A stretch of DNA of 64,000 nucleotides, taken from assembly GCA_900105225.1 (NCBI GenBank), contig LT629764.1:5042501-5106500 (forward strand), given 5' to 3'. Of this stretch, positions 50,882 to 60,383 are shown one piece after another. Origin of the DNA: Paenibacillaceae bacterium GAS479. GTDB lineage: Bacteria; Bacillota; Bacilli; Paenibacillales; Paenibacillaceae. The notes below the pieces were generated by a model that saw only the letters and a list, made by a program, of their open reading frames with translations, was not told the DNA's origin and made no database searches. The position numbers were made by a program, and so were the translations under genes. The first letter of the stretch is position 1; each line of letters starts with the position of its first letter.

Positions 50882-53800
50882 ATGCGCATCAACTTCAAGG
50901 CACTATCTCTGGCTGGCTTACTGCTGCTGACGAGTGTGCTGATGGCGGTAGCCCCTTCCCGTACGGCGGCGGCCGCTGGCGGTCCGAATCTGACCCTTGG
51001 CAAAACCGTCACAGCAAGCGGCCAATCCCAAGTTTATACACCTGACAACGTTAAAGACGGTAATGCCACTACCTATTGGGAGAGCGTGAACGATGCTTTT
51101 TCACAGTGGATCCAGGTTGATCTAGCCTCCAATACGAGCATCGACCAGATCGTACTTAAGCTCCCTTCCAGCTGGGAAAAAAGAACCCAGACCTTGTCCA
51201 TTCAGGGAAGCTCGAATGGGTCTAATTTTTCAAACCTCGTTACATCGGCGAGTTATGTTTTTGACCCGGCTGTTGCCGGAAATTCCGTGACGATCAACTT
51301 CTCAGCAGCATCTGCTCGGTACGTCCGACTGACTTTTACCGCCAACACGGGTTGGCCGGCAGGCCAACTGTCCGAGCTCGAAATCTACGGCAGCTCGGCA
51401 CCAACGCCTACACCGATTCCAACTGTAACACCGACACCAACTCCAACGCCTACACCGACGCCAACGGTAACGCCTACGCCAACCGTAACTCCAATTCCTA
51501 CGCCGACACCAAGCGCCACCCCAACACCGACACCAGCGCCCGGCTCAAACATCGCCATTGGCAAGCCGATCAGTGCTTCATCCAGCACGCAAACCTATGT
51601 TGCAACCAATGCCAATGACAATTCCAACAGCACCTACTGGGAAGGCGGCAGCAACCCGAGCACGCTGACAATTGACCTCGGCGTCAATTACAATCTCACT
51701 TCAATCATTCTCATGCTGAACCCAGCTTCGGAATGGGCAACCCGAACTCAGACAATTCAGGTGCTGGGGCATGACCAGAACACAACGACTTTTTCCAGCT
51801 TGAAGGCAGCGCAGTCCTATACATTCAATCCATCAACCGGCAATACCGTAACGATTCCGCTCTCATCGACTGCGAAACGACTGCAGCTCAACATTTCGTC
51901 GAATAGCGGTGCTCCAGCGGGCCAAGTCGCCGAGTTCCAAGTATTCGGCACGCCTGCGCCGAATCCGGATTTGACGATTAGCAGCATGGACTGGGCTCCA
52001 ACTTCTCCCGTTGAGGACAGCTCTATTACCCTTAACGCCACAGTCAAAAATAACGGCAGCTCCGCATCCTCAGCTACGACGGTGAACTTCTACCTGAACG
52101 GCACGTCGGCCGGCTCGGCAGCAGTGGGCGCACTTGCCTCGAACGCTACTACGACAGCCTCTCTGTCGATAGGCACGAAGCCTTCGGGATCGTACTCGCT
52201 CAGCGCGAAGGTGGATGAGAGCAATGCCGTGCTTGAGCAAAATGAATCCAATAACAGCTACACGAATCCGGCCGCACTGACCGTAGCCCCGGTTTCAAGC
52301 TCCGACCTTGTCAGCACCGTATCCTGGACGCCGCAAACGCCATCCGCTGGCAACAGTGTAAGCTTCTCTGTTGCCCTGCAAAACCAGGGCAGCATCGCTT
52401 CTGCCGGAGGGGCTCACCCCATATCGGTAGCGCTCAAAAATGCCGCAGGCGCCACGATCCAGACGTTTAGCGGCTCCTATAACGGCAGTTTGGCGGCCGG
52501 GGCGTCAGCTAACGTCCCGCTTTCGGGAGCATGGACCGCCGCCAGCGGCGCCTACACGGCAACCGTCACGGTTGCGGTTGACGGTAATGAGCTTCCCGTT
52601 AAGCAGTCCAACAACAGCAGCTCGGCTAGCCTGACGGTATATTCCGCACGTGGAGCCAGCATGCCGTATACCCGTTACGATACGGAGGATGCGGCTCGTG
52701 GTGGGGGAGCGGCTTTGCAGACGGCTCCGACCTTTAATCAAGCACTAACAGCATCGGAGGCATCCGGCCAAGCTTACATTTCGCTTCCTTCAAGCAGCTC
52801 TTATGCGCAATGGACCGTTCGGCCTGGAGAGGGCGGAGCAGGTGTCACCATGCGCTACACGATGCCGGATTCGTCGGATGGAATGGGACTGAATGGCTCG
52901 CTCGATGTTTATGTCAACGGTACAAAAGTCAAAAACGTACCGCTGACCTCGTATTATAACTGGCAATATTTTTCCGGTGATATGCCTGCCGATGCGCCGG
53001 GCGGTGGAAGACCGCTATTCCGTTTCGACGAAGTACATTGGAAGCTGGATACGCCGCTGCAGCCAGGAGACACGATCCGCATTCAGAAGGCAGCTGGGGA
53101 TACGATCGAATACGGTGTGGACTTCCTGGAACTAGAGCCAGTGCCGGCAGCAATCGCTCGTCCAGCCAACTCGGTATCCGTCACGGATCACGGCGCGATT
53201 CCGAATGACGGGCAGGATGATCTGCCCGCCTTCAAAGCAGCGGTCACCGCTGCAGTTGCAGGGGGGAAAACCCTTTACATTCCCGAAGGAACCTTCCATT
53301 TGAACAATATGTGGGAGATCGGCTCGGTTAGCAGTATGATTCAGAACTTCACCGTGACGGGAGCGGGGATGTGGTATACGAATATCCAGTTTACGAATCC
53401 GAATGCATCCTCGGGCGGTATCTCGTTGCGGATTGAGGGCAAGCTGGACTTCAGCAATGTGTATATGAACTCCAAGCTCCGCTCCCGCTATAATCAAAAT
53501 GCCGTATACAAAGGCTTCATGGACAATTTCGGCACGAACTCCACGATCCGCAATGTGTGGGTTGAGCATTTTGAATGCGGCTTCTGGGTCGGTGACTATG
53601 CCCATACTCCGGCAATAACAGCTAATGGCCTCGTTATTGAGAACAGCCGTATTCGCAATAATTTAGCCGACGGCGTCAACTTCGCCCAAGGCACGAGCAA
53701 CTCCGTCGTGCGCAATTCCAGCGTCCGCAATAACGGAGACGACGGGCTGGCCGTATGGACCAGCAACGTGAACGGCGCGCCTGCCGGTGTAAACAACAAC

Positions 53801-54352
53801 TTTTCGTACAATACGATCGAGAACAACTGGCGTGCAGCCGGGATCGCCTTCTTCGGCGGCAGCGGTCATAAAGCAACAAACAACTATATTGCCGATTGTG
53901 TCGGAGGGTCGGGACTTCGGATGAATACTGTGTTCCCAGGGTACCATTTTCAGAATAATACTGGTGTTCTGTTCTCGGATACGACGATACTCCGCTGCGG
54001 CACAAGCCAGGATCTGTACAATGGTGAGCGGGGAGCGATTGATCTTGAGGCGTCGAACGACTCCATTCAGAATGTAACCTTCACCAACATCGATATCATC
54101 AACGCTCAGCGTGACGGCATTCAATTCGGGTACGGCGGAGGTTTCCAAAATATCGTCTTCAACAATATTACGATAGACGGTACAGGCAAGGATGGGGTGA
54201 CGACCTCACGTTTCTCCGGACCGCACTTAGGGGCCGCAATCTTCACCTATACCGGTAACGGCTCCGCGGTGTTCAACAACTTGATAACACGGAATATTGC
54301 CTACGCAGGTACAAACTATTTACAAAGTGGTTTTAACTTAACGATACACTGA
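50882..54352 (+). CDS. secreted modular GH87 alpha-1,3-glucanase (mycodextranase-like)
   Basis: 1156 aa. A signal peptide (about 1-32) leads to a discoidin/F5-8C domain (about 36-170), a Pro-Thr linker (173-219), a second discoidin domain (about 222-358), two CARDB domains (about 361-470 and 475-590), a beta-sandwich domain (about 600-757) and a right-handed beta-helix (about 760-1156). The helix carries [20 protein letters not shown] and [11 protein letters not shown]930, D953 and D954 have the spacing I recall for the catalytic Asp triad of Paenibacillus GH87 enzymes. Target: alpha-1,3-glucan of fungal walls or dental/soil biofilms. Confidence 0.88.
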   Translation: MRINFKALSLAGLLLLTSVLMAVAPSRTAAAAGGPNLTLGKTVTASGQSQVYTPDNVKDGNATTYWESVNDAFSQWIQVDLASNTSIDQIVLKLPSSWEKRTQTLSIQGSSNGSNFSNLVTSASYVFDPAVAGNSVTINFSAASARYVRLTFTANTGWPAGQLSELEIYGSSAPTPTPIPTVTPTPTPTPTPTPTVTPTPTVTPIPTPTPSATPTPTPAPGSNIAIGKPISASSSTQTYVATNANDNSNSTYWEGGSNPSTLTIDLGVNYNLTSIILMLNPASEWATRTQTIQVLGHDQNTTTFSSLKAAQSYTFNPSTGNTVTIPLSSTAKRLQLNISSNSGAPAGQVAEFQVFGTPAPNPDLTISSMDWAPTSPVEDSSITLNATVKNNGSSASSATTVNFYLNGTSAGSAAVGALASNATTTASLSIGTKPSGSYSLSAKVDESNAVLEQNESNNSYTNPAALTVAPVSSSDLVSTVSWTPQTPSAGNSVSFSVALQNQGSIASAGGAHPISVALKNAAGATIQTFSGSYNGSLAAGASANVPLSGAWTAASGAYTATVTVAVDGNELPVKQSNNSSSASLTVYSARGASMPYTRYDTEDAARGGGAALQTAPTFNQALTASEASGQAYISLPSSSSYAQWTVRPGEGGAGVTMRYTMPDSSDGMGLNGSLDVYVNGTKVKNVPLTSYYNWQYFSGDMPADAPGGGRPLFRFDEVHWKLDTPLQPGDTIRIQKAAGDTIEYGVDFLELEPVPAAIARPANSVSVTDHGAIPNDGQDDLPAFKAAVTAAVAGGKTLYIPEGTFHLNNMWEIGSVSSMIQNFTVTGAGMWYTNIQFTNPNASSGGISLRIEGKLDFSNVYMNSKLRSRYNQNAVYKGFMDNFGTNSTIRNVWVEHFECGFWVGDYAHTPAITANGLVIENSRIRNNLADGVNFAQGTSNSVVRNSSVRNNGDDGLAVWTSNVNGAPAGVNNNFSYNTIENNWRAAGIAFFGGSGHKATNNYIADCVGGSGLRMNTVFPGYHFQNNTGVLFSDTTILRCGTSQDLYNGERGAIDLEASNDSIQNVTFTNIDIINAQRDGIQFGYGGGFQNIVFNNITIDGTGKDGVTTSRFSGPHLGAAIFTYTGNGSAVFNNLITRNIAYAGTNYLQSGFNLTIH
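51400..51545 (+). repeat. Pro-Thr linker coding repeat
   Basis: Iterated ACNCCNACNCCN-type hexamers encode [10 protein letters not shown]-rich linker residues 173-219 between the two discoidin domains. Prone to length variation by slippage. Confidence 0.9.
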
Positions 54353-54360
54353 GTCAATCG

Positions 54361-54389
54361 CCGCCTGGTCTTCCAGGCGGTTTATTTTT
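54361..54389 (+). terminator. terminator of the GH87 gene
   Basis: CCGCCTGG and CCAGGCGG with a four-base loop, followed by TTTATTTTT. Confidence 0.9.
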
Positions 54390-54524
54390 GCCTTCGGGTC
54401 CAAGAAGGTTGTTCGCGCCTTTACATCGAATTAATAGATGCAGGACGGTAACGTCCAGGCATGAATGGAAACAGGGAACAGAGGGAACACAGGAAGCAGG
54501 AGCAGACAGAAGGAGGAAGGTACG

Positions 54525-54929
54525 ATGAGCGAAAAAGCATTCGTAATGATCAAGCCGGATGGGGTACGCAGGGGACTGATCGGCGAGATCGTATCCCGAT
54601 TCGAGAAAAAGGGACTTGCCGTAGTCAAGGCTGAGTTAGTCCAAGTAAGCACCGCAACCGCTGAGGAGCATTACGGCCATCTGAAGTCTAAGCCGTTCTT
54701 CGGTGAGCTCGTTGACTATATGACTTCCGGGCCGGTCTTCGCCATGATCGTGGAGGGTCCAGCTGCAGTGAAAAATTCCCGCTACTTGATCGGTGCAACC
54801 GATCCGGCAGAAGCTGCTCCCGGCACGATTCGCGGCGACTACGGCCTCGATGTATCGGAGAATGTCATTCATGGCTCGGATTCTCCTGGCAATGCTAGCA
54901 TCGAGATTGCGCGGTTCTTTATCCGCTGA
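54525..54929 (+). CDS. ndk: nucleoside diphosphate kinase
   Basis: 134 aa, normal length. [20 protein letters not shown] is the family start, and H116 in NVIHGSDS is the phospho-histidine that transfers the gamma phosphate between NTP and [23 protein letters not shown] and [10 protein letters not shown] are conserved. AGAAGGAGGAAGG precedes the ATG. Confidence 0.97.
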   Translation: MSEKAFVMIKPDGVRRGLIGEIVSRFEKKGLAVVKAELVQVSTATAEEHYGHLKSKPFFGELVDYMTSGPVFAMIVEGPAAVKNSRYLIGATDPAEAAPGTIRGDYGLDVSENVIHGSDSPGNASIEIARFFIR

Positions 54930-54961
54930 TTCCACCTTACTTCAACCGATAATACAACGAA

Positions 54962-55000
54962 GGGCTGTCCCAAAGGTCATGAAAATGACCGGGACAGCCC
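54962..55000. terminator. bidirectional terminator between ndk and the response regulator gene
   Basis: GGGCTGTCCC and GGGACAGCCC with inner GGTCAT/ATGACC arms; a strong hairpin between convergent genes. T runs are poor on both sides. Confidence 0.75.
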
Positions 55001-55004
55001 CTAA

Positions 55005-55736
55005 TTATGTCTGTGGACGGCTGCGGTAGACCCGCTCGGGCCGACCGACTCCATAGGATAAATCTGCCTCAATAATTCCAAGTCCGACGAGGTATTCCAA
55101 GTATCTGCGGCTCGTCGAACGGCTGATGCCGATGAGCTTTGCGACCTTCTCGGCCGACAATCCGTCATTCATGCTGGCGATCGTTTGCGTCACCTTGTCC
55201 AGCGTCAGCTTGTCTATCCCTTTAGGCAGCGATGCACCAGCCTCCGAGGAACCAAGCGGATCTGCGGTGCGGTTCAGCAAGCGATCGATATCGTGCTGGC
55301 CGATGCTCGTTGCGTCGCTCAGCCGGGAGAGCTCACGGCGGAAAGCCGCGAAGCGGAGCATCGTTTCCTTGAGCCGATCGAATACGAGCGGTTTCATCAG
55401 GTAATCGAAGGCTCCGCTGCGGATCGCTTCCTGCACGGCATCGATCTCACGGGCAGCGGTAATCATGATGGTATCCGTGCCACGATGATGCTGCCGAATA
55501 TAGAGCAACAGATCCAAGCCGCTGGCAGGAGGGAGGTAAATATCAAGCAGCACCAGATGCGGCTCCAGCAGTTCCAGCTGAAGCTTGGCTTGTGCTTCAG
55601 TAGAAGCGATTCCGCAAACCCGAAAGCCTGGAATTTGTTCTAAAAAACGTCGGTTAATCTCCGCAATGCGGAGATCGTCCTCAACGATCAACACCTCGAT
55701 CTTCGAGGCCTGGCCGTCAACAATTGGCTGTTCCAT
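55005..55736 (-). CDS. CitB/DcuR-type response regulator
   Basis: 243 aa. Receiver domain (about 13-128) with D20-D21, phospho-acceptor D65 in LVLLDIYLPP and K in LMKPLVF. The C-terminal part (about 180-240) has the HTH LSAEKVAKLIGISRSTSRRY and LEYLVGLGIIEADLSYGVGR of the CitT/MalR/DctR branch. It pairs with the kinase gene upstream, 12 bp away. Such systems usually regulate uptake of citrate, malate, fumarate or similar acids. Confidence 0.92.
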   Translation of the reverse strand: MEQPIVDGQASKIEVLIVEDDLRIAEINRRFLEQIPGFRVCGIASTEAQAKLQLELLEPHLVLLDIYLPPASGLDLLLYIRQHHRGTDTIMITAAREIDAVQEAIRSGAFDYLMKPLVFDRLKETMLRFAAFRRELSRLSDATSIGQHDIDRLLNRTADPLGSSEAGASLPKGIDKLTLDKVTQTIASMNDGLSAEKVAKLIGISRSTSRRYLEYLVGLGIIEADLSYGVGRPERVYRSRPQT

Positions 55737-55748
55737 GGGATTCTCTCC

Positions 55749-57359
55749 TCAGCTATCGGAATGATAATGCTTCGGCACCGCTGCAATGAAGATGGTCCCG
55801 CCGGATGGCTTGCGGCTGAAAGCGACCATGCCTCCGAGTCGCGTGACAGCCTGATGCACAAGATAGAGTCCTATGCCACGATTCTCTCCCGGCTTGGTTG
55901 ACACTCCTTTATGAAAAATGGTCTCCCCGAGTCCATCTGGCACTCCAGCTCCGTTATCCTCACATTCTATTATTAGATCTGTACCGAGATCTGTAAGCAG
56001 CAGGTTTACCCGACGATCTTCAGGCGCAAGACTGCTCCTCGCTCTGACGGAGTCCAATCCATTATCCACTAAATTGCCGATTATTGTCACGAGCAAGCTT
56101 CGGTCAATCGTTTCCGGCACATCCCGGAAGCTGCTCTCCGCATCCAGCGTGAAGGTGACCTGGACCTCCCGGGCATGATTAAACTTGCCGATCAAGAAGC
56201 CTCCCAGCACCGGATCTGGGACTTCCTGCATGATGAACTGGATCAGGTTTTGCTGCAAGCCAGCCTCAGAATGGATCAGTTCAATGGCTTCTCTATAGGA
56301 GCCAAGCTGAATCAGTCCAGAGATGACATAAAGCCGGTTGGAAAATTCATGTGTCTGGGCGCGCAGTGAATCTGCGAACAGCTTCACCCTGGACAGCTCC
56401 TCGGCGAGCCGGTACAGCTCGGATTTGTCGCGGAAGCTAGAGACGGCGCCGGCCACATTGCCTTTATTGTCGAGAATCGGGACGCGATTCACCACGACAT
56501 CTTTGCCGCGCATGACCATTTCTTGATCAAGCTGAACCTGTCCGCTGCGGATGACCTGAGGCAGTCCAGTATTCGGCAAAATATCTTCGATCGGCCGGCC
56601 GACTAGATCCTCGTGCTCCGGTAATTGCATAATATCGAGAGCAATCCGGTTGGCCATCGTAATGCGGCCATCCACATTCACCGCAACAACGCCTTCGCGG
56701 ATAGATTCCAGAATCGCTTCTTTTTCCATGTATAAAGCCCCGATTTCCTTTGGTTCAAGTCCATGGATAGAACGCCGAACGCTGCGTGCGATCCAGACTG
56801 CACCTGCTGCTCCCAGCAGCAGAACAAGCGTACCAGCGAAGAACACCTTATTTTGGTAGGGGTCGTCGATTCGATCGATTTCTGAAGCGAGAAAGCCCAC
56901 GCTCACAATGCCAATCACTTTGCCCTGGTCATCCATGATCGGAGCTTTGCCCCGCAGAGCGAGTCCCATCGATCCAGTTGCCTTGGAGATGATAGCTTGG
57001 CCTGCAAGCACAGGGCCGTTGTCGCCGCCGACCATCGGTTTGCCGATCTTGTCAACTTCCGGGTGGGCGACTCGAATGCCTTCTTTATCTCCAACAACAA
57101 CATATTCCGCATTTGTTTTCTGCCGGACGATTTCGGCGATCGGTTGGATGATGCGTCCAGGTTGGGGACCATTCATAGCAGCACGAACTTCCGGCATAAC
57201 AGCCAGTGATTCAGCGACGGTCAAAGCTCTGACGCCGATCTGCTGCTCGACTACACGAGTCACAACATAATAGAAGGTTCCGCCCAGTGCGAGTATTAGC
57301 GTTCCCAAAAGAGAACAGATAGTAATGATCAGTTTTGTTTGCAATCGCATTTTGACCAA
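55749..57359 (-). CDS. CitA/DcuS-type sensor histidine kinase
   Basis: 536 aa. Two membrane segments (about 9-33 and 172-191) frame a periplasmic-type sCache domain (about 40-165) with RVAHPEVDKIGKPMVGGD. A cytoplasmic PAS (about 205-315) precedes the HEFSNRL phospho-acceptor H337 in RAQTHEFSNRLYVISGLIQLG (first 20 residues) and the HATPase_c with NLVDNGLDSV and GVSTKPGENRGIGLYLVHQA. The dicarboxylate or citrate transporter usually beside such genes is absent here. Confidence 0.93.
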   Translation of the reverse strand: MVKMRLQTKLIITICSLLGTLILALGGTFYYVVTRVVEQQIGVRALTVAESLAVMPEVRAAMNGPQPGRIIQPIAEIVRQKTNAEYVVVGDKEGIRVAHPEVDKIGKPMVGGDNGPVLAGQAIISKATGSMGLALRGKAPIMDDQGKVIGIVSVGFLASEIDRIDDPYQNKVFFAGTLVLLLGAAGAVWIARSVRRSIHGLEPKEIGALYMEKEAILESIREGVVAVNVDGRITMANRIALDIMQLPEHEDLVGRPIEDILPNTGLPQVIRSGQVQLDQEMVMRGKDVVVNRVPILDNKGNVAGAVSSFRDKSELYRLAEELSRVKLFADSLRAQTHEFSNRLYVISGLIQLGSYREAIELIHSEAGLQQNLIQFIMQEVPDPVLGGFLIGKFNHAREVQVTFTLDAESSFRDVPETIDRSLLVTIIGNLVDNGLDSVRARSSLAPEDRRVNLLLTDLGTDLIIECEDNGAGVPDGLGETIFHKGVSTKPGENRGIGLYLVHQAVTRLGGMVAFSRKPSGGTIFIAAVPKHYHSDS

Positions 57360-57401
57360 CCCCCTTAGAACAGTTTCGCAAATTTTCCAGCTAAGTGCTC
57401 G

Positions 57402-57428
57402 TGAACAAAATGAACAAAACGAATAAAT
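57402..57428. promoter_or_regulatory. 9-bp direct repeats upstream of the kinase gene
   Basis: TGAACAAAA at 57402 and 57411 plus the related CGAATAAAT at 57420. A TTTACTTTGAAGTAAA palindrome (57461-57476) and GCTTT...AAAGC arms (57491-57504) lie further upstream. Candidate regulator sites; the rest of 57429-57576 shows nothing else clear. Confidence 0.4.
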
Positions 57429-57602
57429 TTCGCATGAAGAAAATTTTTCGTGTAAAACTCTTTACTTTGAAGTAAAAATGCTCGGCAAACGCTTTCGAAA
57501 AAGCGCTTTAGGTACGAATTAGATTTACTATACTACATGACAGGAGATGAGGGGATATACCTTTTGTCTCTGTCTCAAATTACTTAACGCAAAAACAACT
57601 CA

Positions 57603-57750
57603 GACCGCACTGCGCATGAATACGCATGTGGCCTGAGCTGTGATGGTGTTTACTAGACTACACTACGTTTGAGCGCGCAGGTGGCCTGATCCGTGATTAT
57701 TCTAGTTCGACCACGCTGCGCTTAAACACGCAGGCGGCCTAGCGTTATAG
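57603..57750. repeat. three imperfect tandem repeats of about 50 bp
   Basis: Copies start near 57603, 57655 and 57705. Each has a CTGCGC/CGCAG-type inverted arm pair and a shared (A/G)GG(C/T)GGCCT core. They lie between the kinase start and the end of the CorC-like gene, in the direction in which the latter is transcribed. Confidence 0.6.
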
Positions 57751-57792
57751 TGCTACATTTTTTCCTAACCCAACGGTTTCTTCAATGCTTTT

Positions 57793-58845
57793 TCAATAAG
57801 CCGTAAGTGGAGCGCCAACCGTCTCGTCGCGAATTTCACCGACGATCTCCTCCAGAATATCTTCCATCGTCACAAGACCGACAGGGCTTCCGGAAGCATC
57901 CGTTACAATCGCCATATGAACACGAGTCTGCTGCATTTTAATCAGAACATCGCGGATAGATGAAGTTTCTTTAAAACGCGGCATCTCATGGGTCAGCTCT
58001 GTTATGGGGCGATTTCTACCGGCTGCGATGCTGGTCAGCATTTCTTTGGCGTTAATATATCCGATATAAGAATCGGGTCGGTCGCTCTCCGTTACCGGAT
58101 AACGAGTGAAGCTATAATCATTCAAAATGACGAGCAGAGCCGAGAGCGGCATTTCTTTTTTGATTGTGACGATATTCAATTTGGGAATCATTATTTCATC
58201 CAAAGTTCGTTCATCAAAATCAAACATATTTTTGAGATATTCCAGCTCGGTCTGATTGATCTCGCCGCTTTTATAGCTTTGATCCACGATCAGCTTCAAC
58301 TCTTCTTCCGAATGGACGGTTTCATGGCCGGCCGGTTTAACGCCGAATATGCGGAGCAGCAGCCGAGCCGAGTTGTTCAAAACGTAAATGACAGGATTCA
58401 TAGCTTTACCAAATGCGTACAACGGAGGCGCCAAGAGCAGGGTTAGTTTCTCCGAATATTGAATGGCAATCGTTTTAGGCGCTAATTCACCAATAACGAC
58501 ATGTAGGAAGGTGATGATCGATAAAGCAATGACATAAGTAAGCACTGTGGACAGTGCATCCGGCACTTGGAGACGCTCGAATAACGGATGAAGCAAACGC
58601 TCAACTGTCGGCTCACCCAAAGCGCCAAGCACGAGGGCGGTAATAGTAATTCCGAGCTGGCAAGCAGATAAGTAATAATCGAGGTCATGGGCTACTTTTT
58701 TTGCCTTGACCGCTTTTTTGTTGCCCTCGTCAATCAATTGATCTAGTCTAGACATTCTGACCTTGAGGATGGCAAATTCAGCTCCGACAAAAAAGGCGGT
58801 GAGGCCAATAAACACGACGATCAATAGTAGATTTAATCCAATCAT
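57793..58845 (-). CDS. CNNM/CorC-type membrane protein, short paralogue
   Basis: 350 aa. A DUF21 transmembrane domain (about 1-190; FIGLTAFFVGAEFAILKVRM, YYLSACQLGITITALVLGAL, ELAPKTIAIQYSEK) precedes a CBS pair (about 200-335; IMIPKLNIV, LVTMEDILEEIVGEIRDE). It ends right after the second CBS, at residue 350, and so lacks the CorC_HlyC transporter-associated domain of its neighbour. Probably magnesium or cobalt efflux or an anion/metal transporter; activity is unproven. Its GAGGGGA site lies in the end of the upstream paralogue, so the pair is cotranscribed. Confidence 0.88.
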   Translation of the reverse strand: MIGLNLLLIVVFIGLTAFFVGAEFAILKVRMSRLDQLIDEGNKKAVKAKKVAHDLDYYLSACQLGITITALVLGALGEPTVERLLHPLFERLQVPDALSTVLTYVIALSIITFLHVVIGELAPKTIAIQYSEKLTLLLAPPLYAFGKAMNPVIYVLNNSARLLLRIFGVKPAGHETVHSEEELKLIVDQSYKSGEINQTELEYLKNMFDFDERTLDEIMIPKLNIVTIKKEMPLSALLVILNDYSFTRYPVTESDRPDSYIGYINAKEMLTSIAAGRNRPITELTHEMPRFKETSSIRDVLIKMQQTRVHMAIVTDASGSPVGLVTMEDILEEIVGEIRDETVGAPLTAY

Positions 58846-58850
58846 GATTA

Positions 58851-60191
58851 TTATTCCCCTCTAGCCGGGGAATTCACCTCCTCGTTCGAGACATCGACAT
58901 AGTTGATTCTGACCTGCTTAATCTGGAACTTATCCATTTCATCGACTGTCCAAATATACTCGTTCATTCGGATCTGATCTCCTGGCTGAACGGTCGTTCC
59001 TGTCTGAAACTGAATCCAGCCGCCAATCGTATCCACTTCTTCTCGGTTTTCAAAAGTTAGGCCGAATTCCTTTTCAAGCTCATCAAGCAGGACGAGTCCA
59101 TTGATCTTGTATTCTCGTTCACCAGTCTTACGGATAGGCGCTACTTCATCTTCATCGAATTCATCGCGAATCTCGCCGACAAGCTCTTCCAAAATATCTT
59201 CCATCGTTAGAATACCCGAAGTTCCGCCGTATTCATCGATGACCAATGCCATAAACACTCGTTCCTGCTGCATTTTCATCATAGCCCCTTGGATAGGAGT
59301 CACTTCGAGGACAAAAGGCAACGTACGCACGAAGTCCTTCAGGCTATGCGCTCTGCCGGCTACAAGATGAGGCAGCAGCTTTTTCACGTTCACAACGCCG
59401 ATGATGCGATCCTTGTTGCCGTCTTCGATGACGGGATAACGAGTGTAATTGTACTCATCCAGAATACGAATAATTTCTGCATCGCTCATACTAATGTCCA
59501 ACGCGACCATTGCCGTACGTGGGACCATAATATCTTTAGCGGCTCGCTCATCGAACGAAAAAACATTTTCCATATAGTCCAGCTTAGTCTGATTCAGCTC
59601 GCCGCCCTCGAAGCTCTGAGTCATGATGATTCTCAATTCATCCTCAGAGTAAGCCTGCTCATGCGGGGCAGGTTTCACGCCGATTGCACGCAATAGCAGG
59701 CGTGAAGCGCCGTTCAGCGCCCAGATGAACGGACTCATCAATTTGCCAAACCAATAAAGTGGAGAGGCGAGCAGCAGCGTCATCTTTTCGGAAAATTGGA
59801 TCGCAAGCGTCTTTGGCGCCATTTCTCCAACCACAACGTGAAGAAACGTAACGAGAATAAAGGCAATCGCATAGGCAGCGGCCGAGGCCGCAGATGCGGA
59901 AAGATTGAAATAGTTGAACGCTGGCTCCAGCAGCGTTTCTACAGCTGGCTTGCCGATGGCGCCAAGACCAAGCGCAGTGACGGTAATTCCAAGCTGACAG
60001 GCAGATAAATAGTAGTCCAGGTTGCTGGCAACCTTTTTGGCATTAATCGCTTTCTGGTTCCCCTCGGAAATCAACTGCTCGATTCGGGAAATCCGGATTT
60101 TGACAACGGCAAATTCCGCTCCTACAAAAAATGCGGTTGCCGCAAGCAGTACGACAAGGACGAGTAAGTTCATTACGGTAGCTAGCTCCAC
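58851..60191 (-). CDS. CNNM/CorC-type membrane protein, full-length paralogue
   Basis: 446 aa. DUF21 domain (about 1-195; AATAFFVGAEFAVVKIRISR and YYLSACQLGITVTALGLGAI), CBS pair (about 205-340; ILTMEDILEELVGEIRDEFD) and a C-terminal CorC_HlyC domain (about 350-437) with REYKINGLVLLDELEKEFGL. GTG start with GGGGAA upstream. First gene of the two-gene minus-strand unit. Confidence 0.92.
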   Translation of the reverse strand: MELATVMNLLVLVVLLAATAFFVGAEFAVVKIRISRIEQLISEGNQKAINAKKVASNLDYYLSACQLGITVTALGLGAIGKPAVETLLEPAFNYFNLSASAASAAAYAIAFILVTFLHVVVGEMAPKTLAIQFSEKMTLLLASPLYWFGKLMSPFIWALNGASRLLLRAIGVKPAPHEQAYSEDELRIIMTQSFEGGELNQTKLDYMENVFSFDERAAKDIMVPRTAMVALDISMSDAEIIRILDEYNYTRYPVIEDGNKDRIIGVVNVKKLLPHLVAGRAHSLKDFVRTLPFVLEVTPIQGAMMKMQQERVFMALVIDEYGGTSGILTMEDILEELVGEIRDEFDEDEVAPIRKTGEREYKINGLVLLDELEKEFGLTFENREEVDTIGGWIQFQTGTTVQPGDQIRMNEYIWTVDEMDKFQIKQVRINYVDVSNEEVNSPARGE

Positions 60192-60292
60192 ATTAGTTCC
60201 CCGGTAAGAGGGGATTCACCTCCAATTCATTAAAGCGTCAATTAGAAATTAATAACGCATTCTCTATTGGGTTCAAACTTCTCGAAAATAGA

Positions 60293-60322
60293 TTGACACT
60301 AAATTAACCTGTAGTATATTAT
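60293..60322 (+). promoter_or_regulatory. promoter of the efeUOB operon
   Basis: TTGACA (60293-60298) with TATATT at 60315 (16 bp) or TATTAT at 60317 (18 bp). Confidence 0.75.
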
Positions 60323-60334
60323 TTACAAGTTAAA

Positions 60335-60349
60335 TGATAATCATTATCA
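60335..60349. promoter_or_regulatory. Fur box
   Basis: TGATAATCATTATCA is a perfect 7-1-7 Fur box, located just downstream of the -10, so iron-bound Fur would block transcription. Confidence 0.92.
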
Positions 60350-60383
60350 ATCTAAGTCAAGCTCCTGGAGGCAGTGGATAGTA

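Noticed and set aside
51400-51545. CRISPR-like short repeats
   Set aside because: The units are 6-12 bp coding hexamers without spacers, i.e. a protein linker.
51385-51588. Minus-strand ORF of Gly-Val repeats opposite the GH87 gene
   Set aside because: It is the antisense reading of the Pro-Thr linker codons; no ribosome site or promoter supports it.
57488-57510. CcpA (cre) site upstream of the sensor kinase
   Set aside because: The AAAGCGCTTT-like core is suggestive but at least three consensus positions differ, so it is not listed as a site.
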